From VAZQ01 sp963753575 (GTDB lineage: Bacteria; Pseudomonadota; Alphaproteobacteria; Rhizobiales; Xanthobacteraceae), in the NCBI GenBank assembly GCA_963753575.1, contig CAVWCR010000003.1:1302001-1366000 (forward strand): 64,000 nt of DNA. Reading direction: 5' to 3'. A model generated the notes under the pieces. It had not been told where the DNA came from. It did no database searches and saw only the letters and a list, made by a program, of their open reading frames with translations. Below, one piece after another: positions 16,443 to 25,213 of the stretch. Numbering within the stretch: position 1 is the first letter of the stretch; every line of letters begins with the position of its first letter. Both the position numbers and the translations under genes were made by a program.

Positions 16443-16985
16443 TCACCGTCCAGGCAACGTCCGCATGGCCTCCGCCATCGGGGGTTTTTTCCATTCCGGA
16501 TGACTTGTGGCTATGTCTTTCAGTGCGCGAACCCAGCGCAAATAAGCGAACGGAGAAGGGATGCGTGGCGTGTACGCCAGCTCCCAATGAATGCCATTGA
16601 TCGGATCGTCAAAAAATACGGCGTAATAGCCGGGGACATAGACAGGATACTCGGCGGGCGCATCGGTGACGCTGAGATCATTTCTGACCAGGAACTCCGA
16701 ATGAAAGGCGTCGACTTCCTTTCGGCTTGTGGCCCAAAGCGCGATGTGATGGATGCCGACAGCTCGCGCGCCGTGATCAAGTCTGTCGCCGCTTCGCGCA
16801 GGTTGAATGCCGATATAGCTGTGCGGGATTGGGAAGCGGGCCATGTAGTAGGTCGAACGATCCCCGATATCGGGCGTCCAGAAGCTCTTGTAGCCGAGCC
16901 ATCCAAACATCTTGTCGTAGAACTCGATCGATGCGTCATAGTTCAGAACCGAAAACTCGACGTGATGGACACCTCTCCAGCGCAT
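16443..16985 (-). CDS. VOC-superfamily (glyoxalase/extradiol dioxygenase-like) protein
   Basis: 180 residues from MRWRGVHHVEFSVLNYDASI at 16985, preceded by GAGAGGACC. A longer frame to 17057 has no family match. Two beta-alpha-beta-beta-beta modules are visible: HHVEFSVLNYDASIEFYDKM (metal His at the first module) and GIHHIALWATSRKEVDAFHS, ending GIHWELAYTPRIPSPFAY with the metal-ligand Glu. The family binds a divalent metal and acts on alpha-keto or vicinal-oxygen substrates; the particular reaction cannot be read from sequence. It converges on the Bug receptor operon. Confidence 0.85.
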   Translation of the reverse strand: MRWRGVHHVEFSVLNYDASIEFYDKMFGWLGYKSFWTPDIGDRSTYYMARFPIPHSYIGIQPARSGDRLDHGARAVGIHHIALWATSRKEVDAFHSEFLVRNDLSVTDAPAEYPVYVPGYYAVFFDDPINGIHWELAYTPRIPSPFAYLRWVRALKDIATSHPEWKKPPMAEAMRTLPGR

Positions 16986-17179
16986 GGTCCTCTCCGCTAT
17001 CAAGTCAACCGCGGTGTGAAGGACACGACGTTTGGACCGAACATATGACCATTGCAATGATGGACGGGAGCACGAGTTGCGCCAAGTCGCAATCTGGCGT
17101 TGGCCTCAACTCGGACCTTGCAGGATGTCCGCCAGGCCACTCCACAGATCAGCGAAAGCGCCTCGTGGCGGTCCGAAGA

Positions 17180-17410
17180 TCACTCCGGCTTCTTCGGGCT
17201 CTCGTCCTTCAGCTTGATGATGCGTTCGGGCCCGTCCGATGTCAGCGCAAAATCAGCGACCGACGGGGCCAGGCATTTCGTCTTGTCTGACGAGGCATTG
17301 CAGCTGGTCTGTCGCGCCTGATCCATGGCGAATTGGAGAAACACGGCGCCCAGGCCAAGCCCGCAGATCAGCAAGACGCCCTTCACGAGGAGACCCCTGT
17401 TCGCCCGCAT
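17180..17410 (-). CDS. Small membrane-anchored hypothetical protein, 76 aa
   Basis: From the ATG at 17410, preceded by AGGAGG with 7-base spacing, the product is 76 residues. It opens MRANRGLLVKGVLLICGLGL, with one transmembrane segment (about 7-28) and then a soluble tail containing two cysteines (TSCNASSDKTKCL) and a Lys/Glu-rich end. The positive-inside rule predicts the tail in the periplasm, where the two cysteines could form a disulfide. The same frame is open to 17530, but the internal start has the far better ribosome site. It lies between the VOC gene and the double-barrel protein gene, all minus strand. No family is recognised. Confidence 0.65.
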   Translation of the reverse strand: MRANRGLLVKGVLLICGLGLGAVFLQFAMDQARQTSCNASSDKTKCLAPSVADFALTSDGPERIIKLKDESPKKPE

Positions 17411-17620
17411 TTGTTGTCCTCCTGCGTTCCCGCTCACGTCGGCCGCCGCTGCACGGCTCCCATGACGCCAAGCCATCGAGGCTCCAGAGTAGTTGACTAC
17501 CTCGCACAAGGAAAGCCGAAGGTGCAGCACGCCGCGACCAAGCTGTGATCAGGAAGGTCTGCCTCGCTCCGACGCGAGGACGATCAATGGGTTAGCGACG
17601 GCGTCTCGACGTTGTCTCAG

Positions 17621-19564
17621 CTATCCACCAAAGCGGAAACGAAGCCCTACAGTGGAAATGAATCCGTCCCGCGCAATGTCGGTCGGAATGGCGGCCAGGG
17701 TGGAGCGTTCGGTTCCCAGATCGACGTACATGATTTCGGTGTTCACCGAGGCGTTCTGCGTCAGGCCAAATTCGGAACCGAGGCCAACCGCCCAGCCGGC
17801 CCTGGTATTGGAATCGGTCTGGGAAGGGCATCCGATCAAGGGCACGACCGTGGGCTGCGAGCCGGTGTTGCACCCGAACCGGGCTCGATCCCGCACAATT
17901 GCGAGGCCGCCCTTGGCGTAAACCATGAGCCGATCCCAATGGGCGTATCCGACCCGGGCAGTCGTCGTGGACAGCCAGTTCGCCTCGATTTCGCAGTTGT
18001 AGAAGAAGCCGTTCGGACAAGGCCTGGCGCCGCGGGCATTGGTCCAACTCAGATCGCCTTCAATGCCGAATACCCATTGCCCGACCTGATAGTTGAATCC
18101 GATCTCGCCGCCGCCGAGCAACCCGGCAAAGCGCGGCTCGGTCGTGCCGGCGCCATCGACGGTCCAATGCGCGGATCCCCAGTCGGCCCCGAGACGGCCG
18201 CCAATGTAGAAACCGGTCCAATTGTACATCGCCTGTACTGCGGGGGCCTTGTAGATCGGCGCCTTGGCGATCACGCGCTCCCGTCTCCTGGGGTCGGGAA
18301 CGAACTGGTAGCGAAGGCCGCCATTCAGGCTCCAACCCTCGATCTGCTCTCCCCTCCGATAGTCCCATCGCAGATAGCTGACCCAACTGGAGTTCGGGAC
18401 TTGCGCGGCGGCGCCAAGACCAAACTGGCCGTAGGTGCGCGGACTGCTGACGGAGACCGTCGAGCTGAGAGTTGGAAGCTGCGGCAAAGCAATCGCCGAG
18501 AAATCGCTCGTCAGGCTGGAAGAGACCCCGCCTTGGAATTCGTGAAATACGCTGGCCGAAGCGAACGGCTGCAGCACGACGTTGTCGAACACAACGGTGG
18601 TGCCGACGCGCACACTGAGACGGCCGAGCGTGCTTTCGATGTCTTTGACCGCCAGGACCCAGGGCGGGACACCGCCAAACCCATACACAAGGGTCCCCGG
18701 AACATTCATTGAATCGACTTGCGTTCGCGACCAGATGATCCCAGCCGATGGCTCGATGAACCACTGATTGCCGAGATTGTAATTGTAACCGACGTTTCCA
18801 GTCAGACTGACGCCGCGGGCATCGAAATGCTGACCGGACATTCCGTGGTTACTGTCAGAGACCTCATTCTGGTAAACATTCCCGCGCAATTGCGCGTCGA
18901 CCAGAAAGCCTCCGTTGCTTGCAGCGACATAGAGCCCCACGAATGGGATTTGCAGGTTGTCGTGAAAACTTGCAGGCGGATTGAGGCCGGACGGCGTGGC
19001 ATCTTTCGTCTTCGATCCCAGGTACCCAATGGTTGAACCCGCGTGCAGGTTCCACCCATTCACGTTCAGCCTGGCGATGTCGGCGCCGACCTGAGCACCG
19101 GCGAAATCTCCCAGCGTACGCGTATTGCAGACGACGCTGCCGGCGACAGGCCCGCCAAAATTTATGTTACCGGCTGTTGCGGTCGTGCCGAACGAAAGAT
19201 GGCCGCCAACACCACGCGCCCAAACACCGCCGCCCTGCTGGTCCGGCTGAGGATTGGGCGGTGCGGCGACGAACGCCGTGGACTGCGCCAGGAATGCCGT
19301 GTTCGCGGAATGGATGGAAGAAACGATGGTACTGACATAGGCCGAGGCGCCCGCAATGGCCATCGCGGCTGTATGAGTCGGGAACGAAGGCGCCGGATTC
19401 AATCCGACCGCTGCGCACTGAGCCTGGGCAGCCGAAGCGGAAAACAGCGTGAGCACGAGGACACCGGCGCCGAGCACCGGGCTCGTCGGCTTTGCGCTGT
19501 AGACCCGTACTCGCGGTCCAATTCCAGCGCGGTACTCCAGCCCAACGCCACTCATCACCATCAC
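17621..19564 (-). CDS. Double beta-barrel outer membrane protein (autotransporter-type barrel + Omp25/31-like barrel)
   Basis: 647 residues with a long-n-region signal peptide cleaved near residue 48 (SASAAQAQC). Residues about 113-421 form an autotransporter-like barrel: alternating strands such as VGLYVAASNGGFLVDAQLRG and VSLTGNVGYNYNLGNQWFIE, ending in a terminal strand GWSLNGGLRYQF with closing Phe. After a short linker, YNWTGFYIGGRLGADWG (about 447-463) opens an Omp25/Omp31-type 8-strand barrel that ends FISTVGLRFRFGG. Both halves carry their own C-terminal aromatic beta-signal, so this looks like two complete barrels in one chain with only about 60 residues of N-terminal passenger. The role is unknown; candidates are surface adhesion or envelope integrity. 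Confidence 0.83.
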   Translation of the reverse strand: MMVMSGVGLEYRAGIGPRVRVYSAKPTSPVLGAGVLVLTLFSASAAQAQCAAVGLNPAPSFPTHTAAMAIAGASAYVSTIVSSIHSANTAFLAQSTAFVAAPPNPQPDQQGGGVWARGVGGHLSFGTTATAGNINFGGPVAGSVVCNTRTLGDFAGAQVGADIARLNVNGWNLHAGSTIGYLGSKTKDATPSGLNPPASFHDNLQIPFVGLYVAASNGGFLVDAQLRGNVYQNEVSDSNHGMSGQHFDARGVSLTGNVGYNYNLGNQWFIEPSAGIIWSRTQVDSMNVPGTLVYGFGGVPPWVLAVKDIESTLGRLSVRVGTTVVFDNVVLQPFASASVFHEFQGGVSSSLTSDFSAIALPQLPTLSSTVSVSSPRTYGQFGLGAAAQVPNSSWVSYLRWDYRRGEQIEGWSLNGGLRYQFVPDPRRRERVIAKAPIYKAPAVQAMYNWTGFYIGGRLGADWGSAHWTVDGAGTTEPRFAGLLGGGEIGFNYQVGQWVFGIEGDLSWTNARGARPCPNGFFYNCEIEANWLSTTTARVGYAHWDRLMVYAKGGLAIVRDRARFGCNTGSQPTVVPLIGCPSQTDSNTRAGWAVGLGSEFGLTQNASVNTEIMYVDLGTERSTLAAIPTDIARDGFISTVGLRFRFGG

Positions 19565-19852
19565 TCAGCCCGTCAGCAGCACACCGACGGTATCACACCA
19601 CTTTTCATGCAGACGTTATATGACGGGTCCGCAACATGGAAAGCGATCGCCCTCAACCCCATTGAACTATTGTTATATTCTTGCGGGTATGTGCCACATC
19701 AGCAACAGATGGAGGGATGGCGGGCCTTCCGGTACGCCACAAAATCAATCACAGGTTTCTTTTATGATCAGCGCTCTCTTAAAGCGGCAAGCGTCGAAAT
19801 GCCCTGCGACGCCACTCGCGGGCAACGATGGTATTGTTTTCCTCTGACGGCT

Positions 19853-20899
19853 CTAAAATCCAACACCAAAAAGAGCAGTTGCGGACCCCGCGCAGGATTG
19901 CGATCCAGCGCAAGTCGACGTTTCTCTATTCTCGGATGCAGCCTGCTTCACACCGGTGTGGCTCGCGGCCCGCCGCTTGGCCCCGTTCCGCGGTATTCGG
20001 ATTGTCTTGCGAGCAACGGGCTTTTCGCGGTTACCGCCCTTGCGCGGCGCGGCTACCGGAGCCTGCAGGGCAGGCTCCACGCGGGTGGCAACGTCGATCG
20101 TCACGACCTCCGCGGCTTGCAGTGCCGGCTCCTCGCGGCTGACCATTTTGACCGACTTGACTTCCACCGCTGGCGAGACAGGCTCTTCACGGCTGACCAC
20201 CGCAATCGTCTTCTCCCGCGAAGCTTGCACCGAATTGGAGGGCGGAACGTCGGCGACCTCCGCCCTGGCGACAGCCAACGCGCCTAAGCGCACAAGCCGC
20301 TCGCGTGCTCGCTCCGCGATCGTGTCAGTGGCAACGAGCCGCAGAACATGCAGCAAGGACACGTCCTCTGCTGTGTCGATCAGCCCAATGAGTCTCGAGC
20401 GAGCTAGCGCGGATTCGGGAGCGTCCGGATTGCGGACGACGAATGCCCAGATCGCTTTTGGATCGCCACTTGCCTCCACCTGCTGCCATTGCCTCGCCGG
20501 CGACGCCCGCGACTGCTCCGCAGATTGGCCAGGCATTGGCCCCACAATAGTTGACGTGCGCGACAGCCCGGATGCGACTTGCGTGTGCAACTGCGGCATC
20601 GACAGCCAGACCGCGAGTGCCACGACTGTACCGCTCACCAGACCGGCGAATACCGGCACGGCAAAGCCTCGCGCCCTTGCGCGGCGGAGATTTCTCAGTT
20701 GCAGATCATAGGCCGCCCGCTGCTGCGGACACTTGAGGATCTGGTAGGCGGCAATGACCCGCCTCAGTCGCTCCTCTGCAGTCCGGTCGTCCGCATTGAG
20801 GTCCGGGTGACTAGCCTTGGCGGCCTTGTGAAACGCCGCCTTGATGGTCTCGTCACTGGCACTACGAGACACGCCAAGAATTTCATAAGGGCTATTCAT
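19853..20899 (-). CDS. Membrane-anchored J-domain (DnaJ-like) protein
   Basis: 348 residues. The N-terminal J domain (1-70) reads MNSPYEILGVSRSASDETIK and has the invariant HPD in KASHPDLNADD, so it should stimulate an Hsp70 ATPase. A single transmembrane segment follows (about 78-100, VPVFAGLVSGTVVALAVWL). A long tail then carries three imperfect repeats with the core SREEP or TRVEP followed by VxxxEV (about residues 230-290), and a basic C-terminus. There is no Gly/Phe region or zinc finger, so it is a type III J protein; the client is unknown. The J domain precedes the membrane span. It sits head-to-tail upstream of the double-barrel gene, 288 bp apart. Confidence 0.85.
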   Translation of the reverse strand: MNSPYEILGVSRSASDETIKAAFHKAAKASHPDLNADDRTAEERLRRVIAAYQILKCPQQRAAYDLQLRNLRRARARGFAVPVFAGLVSGTVVALAVWLSMPQLHTQVASGLSRTSTIVGPMPGQSAEQSRASPARQWQQVEASGDPKAIWAFVVRNPDAPESALARSRLIGLIDTAEDVSLLHVLRLVATDTIAERARERLVRLGALAVARAEVADVPPSNSVQASREKTIAVVSREEPVSPAVEVKSVKMVSREEPALQAAEVVTIDVATRVEPALQAPVAAPRKGGNREKPVARKTIRIPRNGAKRRAASHTGVKQAASENRETSTCAGSQSCAGSATALFGVGF

Positions 20900-21137
20900 C
20901 GCTACTCGCTCGAACGCGTCGCTCTGCCTGTCCTCCTCGTCAGGCGAGCAACTAAAGCGCTCTCATACAGTCGCCGCTATCAACTAGACTAATCTTGTTA
21001 GTTGAATAAGTGCTCTCTGAGTAGCACTGCTCATTATTAGATATAGTTTGGCATGCGCAATGTGACGACTTCGCGACCGAAAGGTGATCAGCTCACTACG
21101 TCGATACCACCTCTTGCGGCTCATCTCGGCCTCGCTA

Positions 21138-22220
21138 TCAATTCATCCCGGCCATCCACCGCATCAGCGCCAATGCATCAGCCGCGAGCGTGTGCGTAAG
21201 CTCGGCCGCCGGCATGGCGCGACCCAGCGCGGCGGCCTGGCCCGCCCACATCGGCGTGAAATCGCTTGAGCCCTGCGCCTCCGCCTTGGCGCGCAGCGGC
21301 GCGAGCGCGCCGGCCGCAAGCGGAAACGCAGGCGCGATGTCGCTGACCGGCCCGATGTCGCGCATCACGCGATTGACAATGCCGCGCGCCGGTCGCCCGG
21401 TCATCAGGTTGGTCACCGCGGTGCCGTCGTCGCGGGCGGCAGCGAGCGCGGCGCGATGCAGGGTGCCGATCTTGGACTCCGGCGTGAACAGGAAGGCGGT
21501 GCCGATCTGCACGCCGGCGGCGCCGAGCGCAAGCGCGGCCACAATGCCGCGTGCATCGGTGATGCCGCCGGCCGCGATCACCGGCACCTTCACCGCATCC
21601 ACGACCTGCGGCACGAGCGCAAAGGTGCCGACCTGCGCGGCAAGCTCCTCGGTCAGAAACATGCCGCGATGGCCGCCCGCCTCGTAGCCCTGGGCGATGA
21701 TGGCATCGGCGCCGCACGCCGCGAGCACGCGCGCTTCCGCAACCGTGGTGGCGGAGGCAAGCACAACGCAGCCTGCCGCCTTGACGCGCTTGAGCAAGCC
21801 CTCATCCGGCAGCCCAAAATGGAAGCTCGTGACACCGGGTTTTATCTCTTCGACGACCGCGCAGAAGGATGCATCGAACGGCAGCCGCACGCTGACCGGC
21901 ACGGGTGCCGACGGATCGATGCCAAGCTCGCGGTAGTAGGGCGCGAGCCGCTCGCGCCAGCGCGTCTCCCGCGCATTGTTGATCTCCGGCGGCGCGTGGC
22001 AGAAGAAATTGAGATTGATCTTGGCCGCCGAGCGGGCGCGGAAGCGCGCCACCTGGTCGCGAATTTGCTCGGGGTTGAGCATCGCGCAGGGCAACGCGGC
22101 GAGCGCGCCGGCCTGCGCCACCGCAGCCGAGAGCTCCACATCCATGGCGCCGGCCATCGGCGCCAGCAGGATCGGATGCTCGGTTCCAAACAGATCGAGG
22201 AGACGACGATCGGGCCACAT
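21138..22220 (-). CDS. Nitronate monooxygenase (2-nitropropane dioxygenase) family FMN protein
   Basis: 360 residues from MWPDRRLLDLFGTEHPILLA at 22220; the open frame extends to 22307 without similarity. It is a TIM-barrel FMN enzyme with the landmarks ILLAPMAGAMDVELSAAVAQ, GADAIIAQGYEAGGHRG (the GGH catalytic-base region), VPVIAAGGITDARGIVAALA and LGAAGVQIGTAFL. The family oxidises nitroalkane anions with O2 and is often misassigned, since homologues include enoyl-ACP reductase FabK; here the spacing fits NMO class I. It is divergent from a Bug receptor gene with 143 bp between. Confidence 0.88.
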   Translation of the reverse strand: MWPDRRLLDLFGTEHPILLAPMAGAMDVELSAAVAQAGALAALPCAMLNPEQIRDQVARFRARSAAKINLNFFCHAPPEINNARETRWRERLAPYYRELGIDPSAPVPVSVRLPFDASFCAVVEEIKPGVTSFHFGLPDEGLLKRVKAAGCVVLASATTVAEARVLAACGADAIIAQGYEAGGHRGMFLTEELAAQVGTFALVPQVVDAVKVPVIAAGGITDARGIVAALALGAAGVQIGTAFLFTPESKIGTLHRAALAAARDDGTAVTNLMTGRPARGIVNRVMRDIGPVSDIAPAFPLAAGALAPLRAKAEAQGSSDFTPMWAGQAAALGRAMPAAELTHTLAADALALMRWMAGMN

Positions 22221-22363
22221 GGCGCAGTCCCTTTGCGTGTTGCAGAATCCTGACCTTGGCGGTCCATTCGTGATCCAGAAACGTGGGATTCGTATCCCGG
22301 CACGCATCGGCGCGCACTCGCATTCCGGGCCCCGCGGTCTATACTCGCACGCCTGGAGGACCC

Positions 22364-23323
22364 ATGCCGACGATTGCGAAATGCCTTGCAGCCCTGGGGC
22401 TGTGCGCCGCCCTCGCCGCCCCCGCCCACGCGCAAGAATGGCCCGCGAAGCCGGTCAAGATCGTGGTGCCGTTCGGCGCCGGCGGCAGTTCCGACCAGCT
22501 CGCGCGTCTGTTGGCGCCGGAACTGTCCGCCACCTTCAAGCAGCAATTCTATATCGAGAACCGCGCCGGCAGCGCCGGCGCTGTCGGCTCGGCCCAGGTC
22601 GCGCGCGCCGAGCCCGACGGCTACACCTTCGTGAATGCGGGCTCGGGCCCGCACCTGACCGGCCCCGCGATCAATCCCAACATCGGCTACGACCCGCTCA
22701 AGGACTTCACCCATATCGCGATGGAGGCGGCCGACAGCTTCGTATTCGTCGCCGGCACCGCGCTCGGCGTGAAGTCGCTCGCCGAGCTGGTCGCGCTGGC
22801 GCACACCAAGCCGCTCACCTCCGCATCCCCCGGGCCCGGCTCGCTCGGCCAGCTCATCCTCGAGCGCTTCAAACGCCGCGCCGGCATTGCGATCCAGCAC
22901 GTGCCCGCGCCCCATTCAGGCATGAACGAAGTGCTCGGCAATCACATCTCGCTCACCATGACGACGCTCCTGACGGCCGGCGCCATGATCAAGGCCGGCA
23001 AAGTCGTGCCGCTCGCAGTCACCACGCCGCGGCGCCATCCGGCCTATCCGAACATCCCGACCTTCGCCGAACAAGGCTTCCCCGATACGCGCGGCGACAC
23101 CTGGTTCTGGCTCGCCGGTCCGAAGAACCTGCCGGCCGATATCGTTCTCAAGCTCAACACCGAGATCCGCCGCATCAACAAGACGCCCAAAATACGCGCG
23201 CGCTACGACCGGCTCGCGCTTTCGACGCTCGATCTTGATCCGGCGCAGGTCGCAAAGTTCGTGGCCGACGAATATGCGTTCTGGGCGCCGATCGCCAAGG
23301 AAGCCGGGCTGCGCGTGCAATGA
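22364..23323 (+). CDS. Bug/TTT-family periplasmic solute-binding protein (3 of 4)
   Basis: 319 residues from the ATG at 22364, which has GGAGGA 3 bases upstream. Signal peptide MPTIAKCLAALGLCAALAAP is cleaved at AHAQ. Fold markers are WPAKPVKIVVPFGAGGSSDQ, IENRAGSAGAVGSAQVA, EPDGYTFVN and a receptor-type C-terminus. Its stop overlaps the next start as ATGA, tying this receptor translationally to a UPF0104 membrane protein. That is an odd pairing for a carboxylate receptor and suggests it serves the downstream envelope module or was inserted into it. Confidence 0.92.
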   Translation: MPTIAKCLAALGLCAALAAPAHAQEWPAKPVKIVVPFGAGGSSDQLARLLAPELSATFKQQFYIENRAGSAGAVGSAQVARAEPDGYTFVNAGSGPHLTGPAINPNIGYDPLKDFTHIAMEAADSFVFVAGTALGVKSLAELVALAHTKPLTSASPGPGSLGQLILERFKRRAGIAIQHVPAPHSGMNEVLGNHISLTMTTLLTAGAMIKAGKVVPLAVTTPRRHPAYPNIPTFAEQGFPDTRGDTWFWLAGPKNLPADIVLKLNTEIRRINKTPKIRARYDRLALSTLDLDPAQVAKFVADEYAFWAPIAKEAGLRVQ

Positions 23324-24330
23324 GCGGTGCCGGCACGCCGGCGCGGGTGGGCGAGGAAGCGCATGAGGCTGCCGTCCCGGCGCAACGGCAGCCACGCGTG
23401 CCCACCTGGTTGTTCACACTTGTGAAGCTTGCGCTGTCCGCGCTTGCCATTTCGTATGTGGCGTTCACGGTCGATCTTGCAGCCGCGTGGCGGCACATGA
23501 TCGGCCAAAGCCCAGCTCTGCTTGCGGCCGCAACCGTCATCCTGGTGGGACAGGTCATTCTGGGCGGGCTGCGTTGGCATGTGATCCTGGCGAGCCTCGG
23601 TGCCCGCACGTCTGCGCCGCAATCGTTGCGGATCTTTTATATCGCCGCCTTCTTCAGCAACTGGCTGTGGGGCGCGGCGGTCGCCGGCGATGCCATGCGG
23701 GCCTGGCTCGCCCTCCAGATGCGCCTGAGCGCCATGGCGGCGATCAGCTCGGTCATTCTCGACCGCGCCATGGCGGTCGCGGGCGTAGCGCTGCTCGTGA
23801 TCGTCACCGCGCCATTGCTGGCGGCGCGCATCGGCCTCGCCACTGCAGCCTCGATCTCGGCGGCAGCGGCCTTGTCGATCCTGCTCGGCATCAGCATCCT
23901 CGTCCAATTGCATCGGCTGCCATTGGACTGGCAGCGCAACCGTCTGCTGCGCGCCCTGCTGACACTCAACGTCGCAACTCGGACGATCTTCTTACGGCCG
24001 AAGACCGTATTGTCTGCGCTCGGGCTCGCAGCCGCGGCCCAGTTCGCCATGTCGCTGTCGGCTTACCTGTTGGCGGGCAGCATGAGCATCAGTCTCAGCC
24101 TGCTCGATTGCCTCGTCCTCATCCAGCCGGTCGTGCTCATCACCGCCTTGCCGATCTCGATCGGCGGCTGGGGCGTGCGCGAGACCGCCATGATCGCCCT
24201 GCTCGCGGTCGCCGGCGTGCCGGCAAGCGCAGCGCTCGCGCTGTCCGTGCAGCTCGGCCTCCTGTCCATGCTGGCGGCGCTGCCCGGCCTCGGCATCTGG
24301 CTGCGGCTGAAGCGGCGGATCGATCGCTAG
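23320..24330 (+). CDS. UPF0104 / lysylphosphatidylglycerol-synthase-type membrane protein (flippase-like)
   Basis: 336 residues with a Pro/Glu-rich cytosolic N-terminus (1-28) and about eight hydrophobic segments, for example FTLVKLALSALAISYVAF, VALLVIVTAPLLAARIGLA and FAMSLSAYLLAGS. The motif ALPISIGGWGVRE (about residues 277-289) is the family signature shared by YbhN and the flippase domain of MprF. Known members move or modify phospholipids, or accompany glycosyltransferases in envelope glycolipid synthesis. ATGA overlap with the upstream Bug receptor shows coupling. Downstream come a (broken) methyltransferase, GT2 and GT-C-like genes, pointing to a membrane-lipid or glycan pathway. Confidence 0.88.
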   Translation: MSGAGTPARVGEEAHEAAVPAQRQPRVPTWLFTLVKLALSALAISYVAFTVDLAAAWRHMIGQSPALLAAATVILVGQVILGGLRWHVILASLGARTSAPQSLRIFYIAAFFSNWLWGAAVAGDAMRAWLALQMRLSAMAAISSVILDRAMAVAGVALLVIVTAPLLAARIGLATAASISAAAALSILLGISILVQLHRLPLDWQRNRLLRALLTLNVATRTIFLRPKTVLSALGLAAAAQFAMSLSAYLLAGSMSISLSLLDCLVLIQPVVLITALPISIGGWGVRETAMIALLAVAGVPASAALALSVQLGLLSMLAALPGLGIWLRLKRRIDR

Positions 24331-24493
24331 CGCCGATCCTCGAAGCGCGCCATACCTCGCGGGCCCTGGAACTCGAAATCTGTTGGTACGCCAACGCTTT
24401 TTTGTCGCACATGTGGCCTTGGATTTGAATTTCCGATACAACCTTGCCGCGACCACAACGAATCCCAGCTACCTTGGAGAAACGCGCGCTCCG

Positions 24494-25213
24494 ATGCTCG
24501 TGACAAACTTCAAGCTCAAGGCCTTCCTCTACAAGATCATCTGCGGCATTTACCAGGCCGTCGATGTGGGACGCATCCATCCGATGCGCGAACGCTCGCT
24601 GCGAGCGCTTCAACGCAGTGTCGATTACATCGAGCGGGCCATGCCCGACGCGCTCGGGTTCGAGAGCCAGCGCGACCTTCTCGAATTCGCGCTGAGTGCC
24701 GTCAAGATCGACGGCCACTATCTCGAGTTCGGCGTCTTCAGCGGCGGCACCATCCGCTTCATTGCCAAGCGCGTCGGAAGCCGCACGGTGCATGGTTTCG
24801 ACAGCTTCGAGGGCCTGCCGGAGCCCTGGTCCGGGTTCATGCTGAACAGCTCGTCATTCGATCAAAAGGGTCGTTTACCACGGGTGCCCGGTAATGTGCG
24901 CCTGCATCGCGGCTGGTTTGATGATTCCCTCCCACGATGGCTGCAGACCAATCCCGGCCAAGTCGCGTTCATCCACGTTGACTGCAATGTCTACAGCTCG
25001 ACGCATACGCTCCTCTCGCTGCTGGCAGACCGGATCGTTCCGGGCACCATCATTTTGTTTGACGAATACTTCAACTATCCGAACTGGGAGTAGCACGAGT
25101 TCAAGGCCTTCCAGGAATTCGTTGCGGTGCGCAGCGTCGCCTATCGTTATCTCGGCTTCGCCCGCCAGCAGGCGGCTGTTTGCGTCGACCGGATCGGCCA
25201 AGGGGGAGGCTGA
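24494..25213 (+). pseudogene. TylF-like SAM methyltransferase interrupted by an amber codon
   Basis: From the ATG at 24494 the frame encodes 199 residues, then TAG at 25091-25093, then a further 39 in-frame sense codons to TGA at 25211-25213. The first part has a class I SAM site (YLEFGVFSGGTIRFIAKR), VHGFDSFEGLPEPWSG, FIHVDCNVYSSTHTLL and ILFDEYFNYPNWE. The part after the stop (HEFKAFQEFVAVRS, YRYLGFARQQAAV) is the usual C-terminal strand pair of this family. A GAG-to-TAG change is the simplest explanation. The distal stop TGA overlaps the next start as TGATG, so the ancestral gene was coupled to the GT2 gene. A truncated product missing the last strands is likely inactive. Relatives O-methylate sugars. 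Confidence 0.82.

Noticed and set aside
25091..25093. Programmed amber readthrough or special amino acid at the TAG
   Set aside because: No structure or context supports recoding, and one base change from GAG explains it. It is kept as a pseudogene call.
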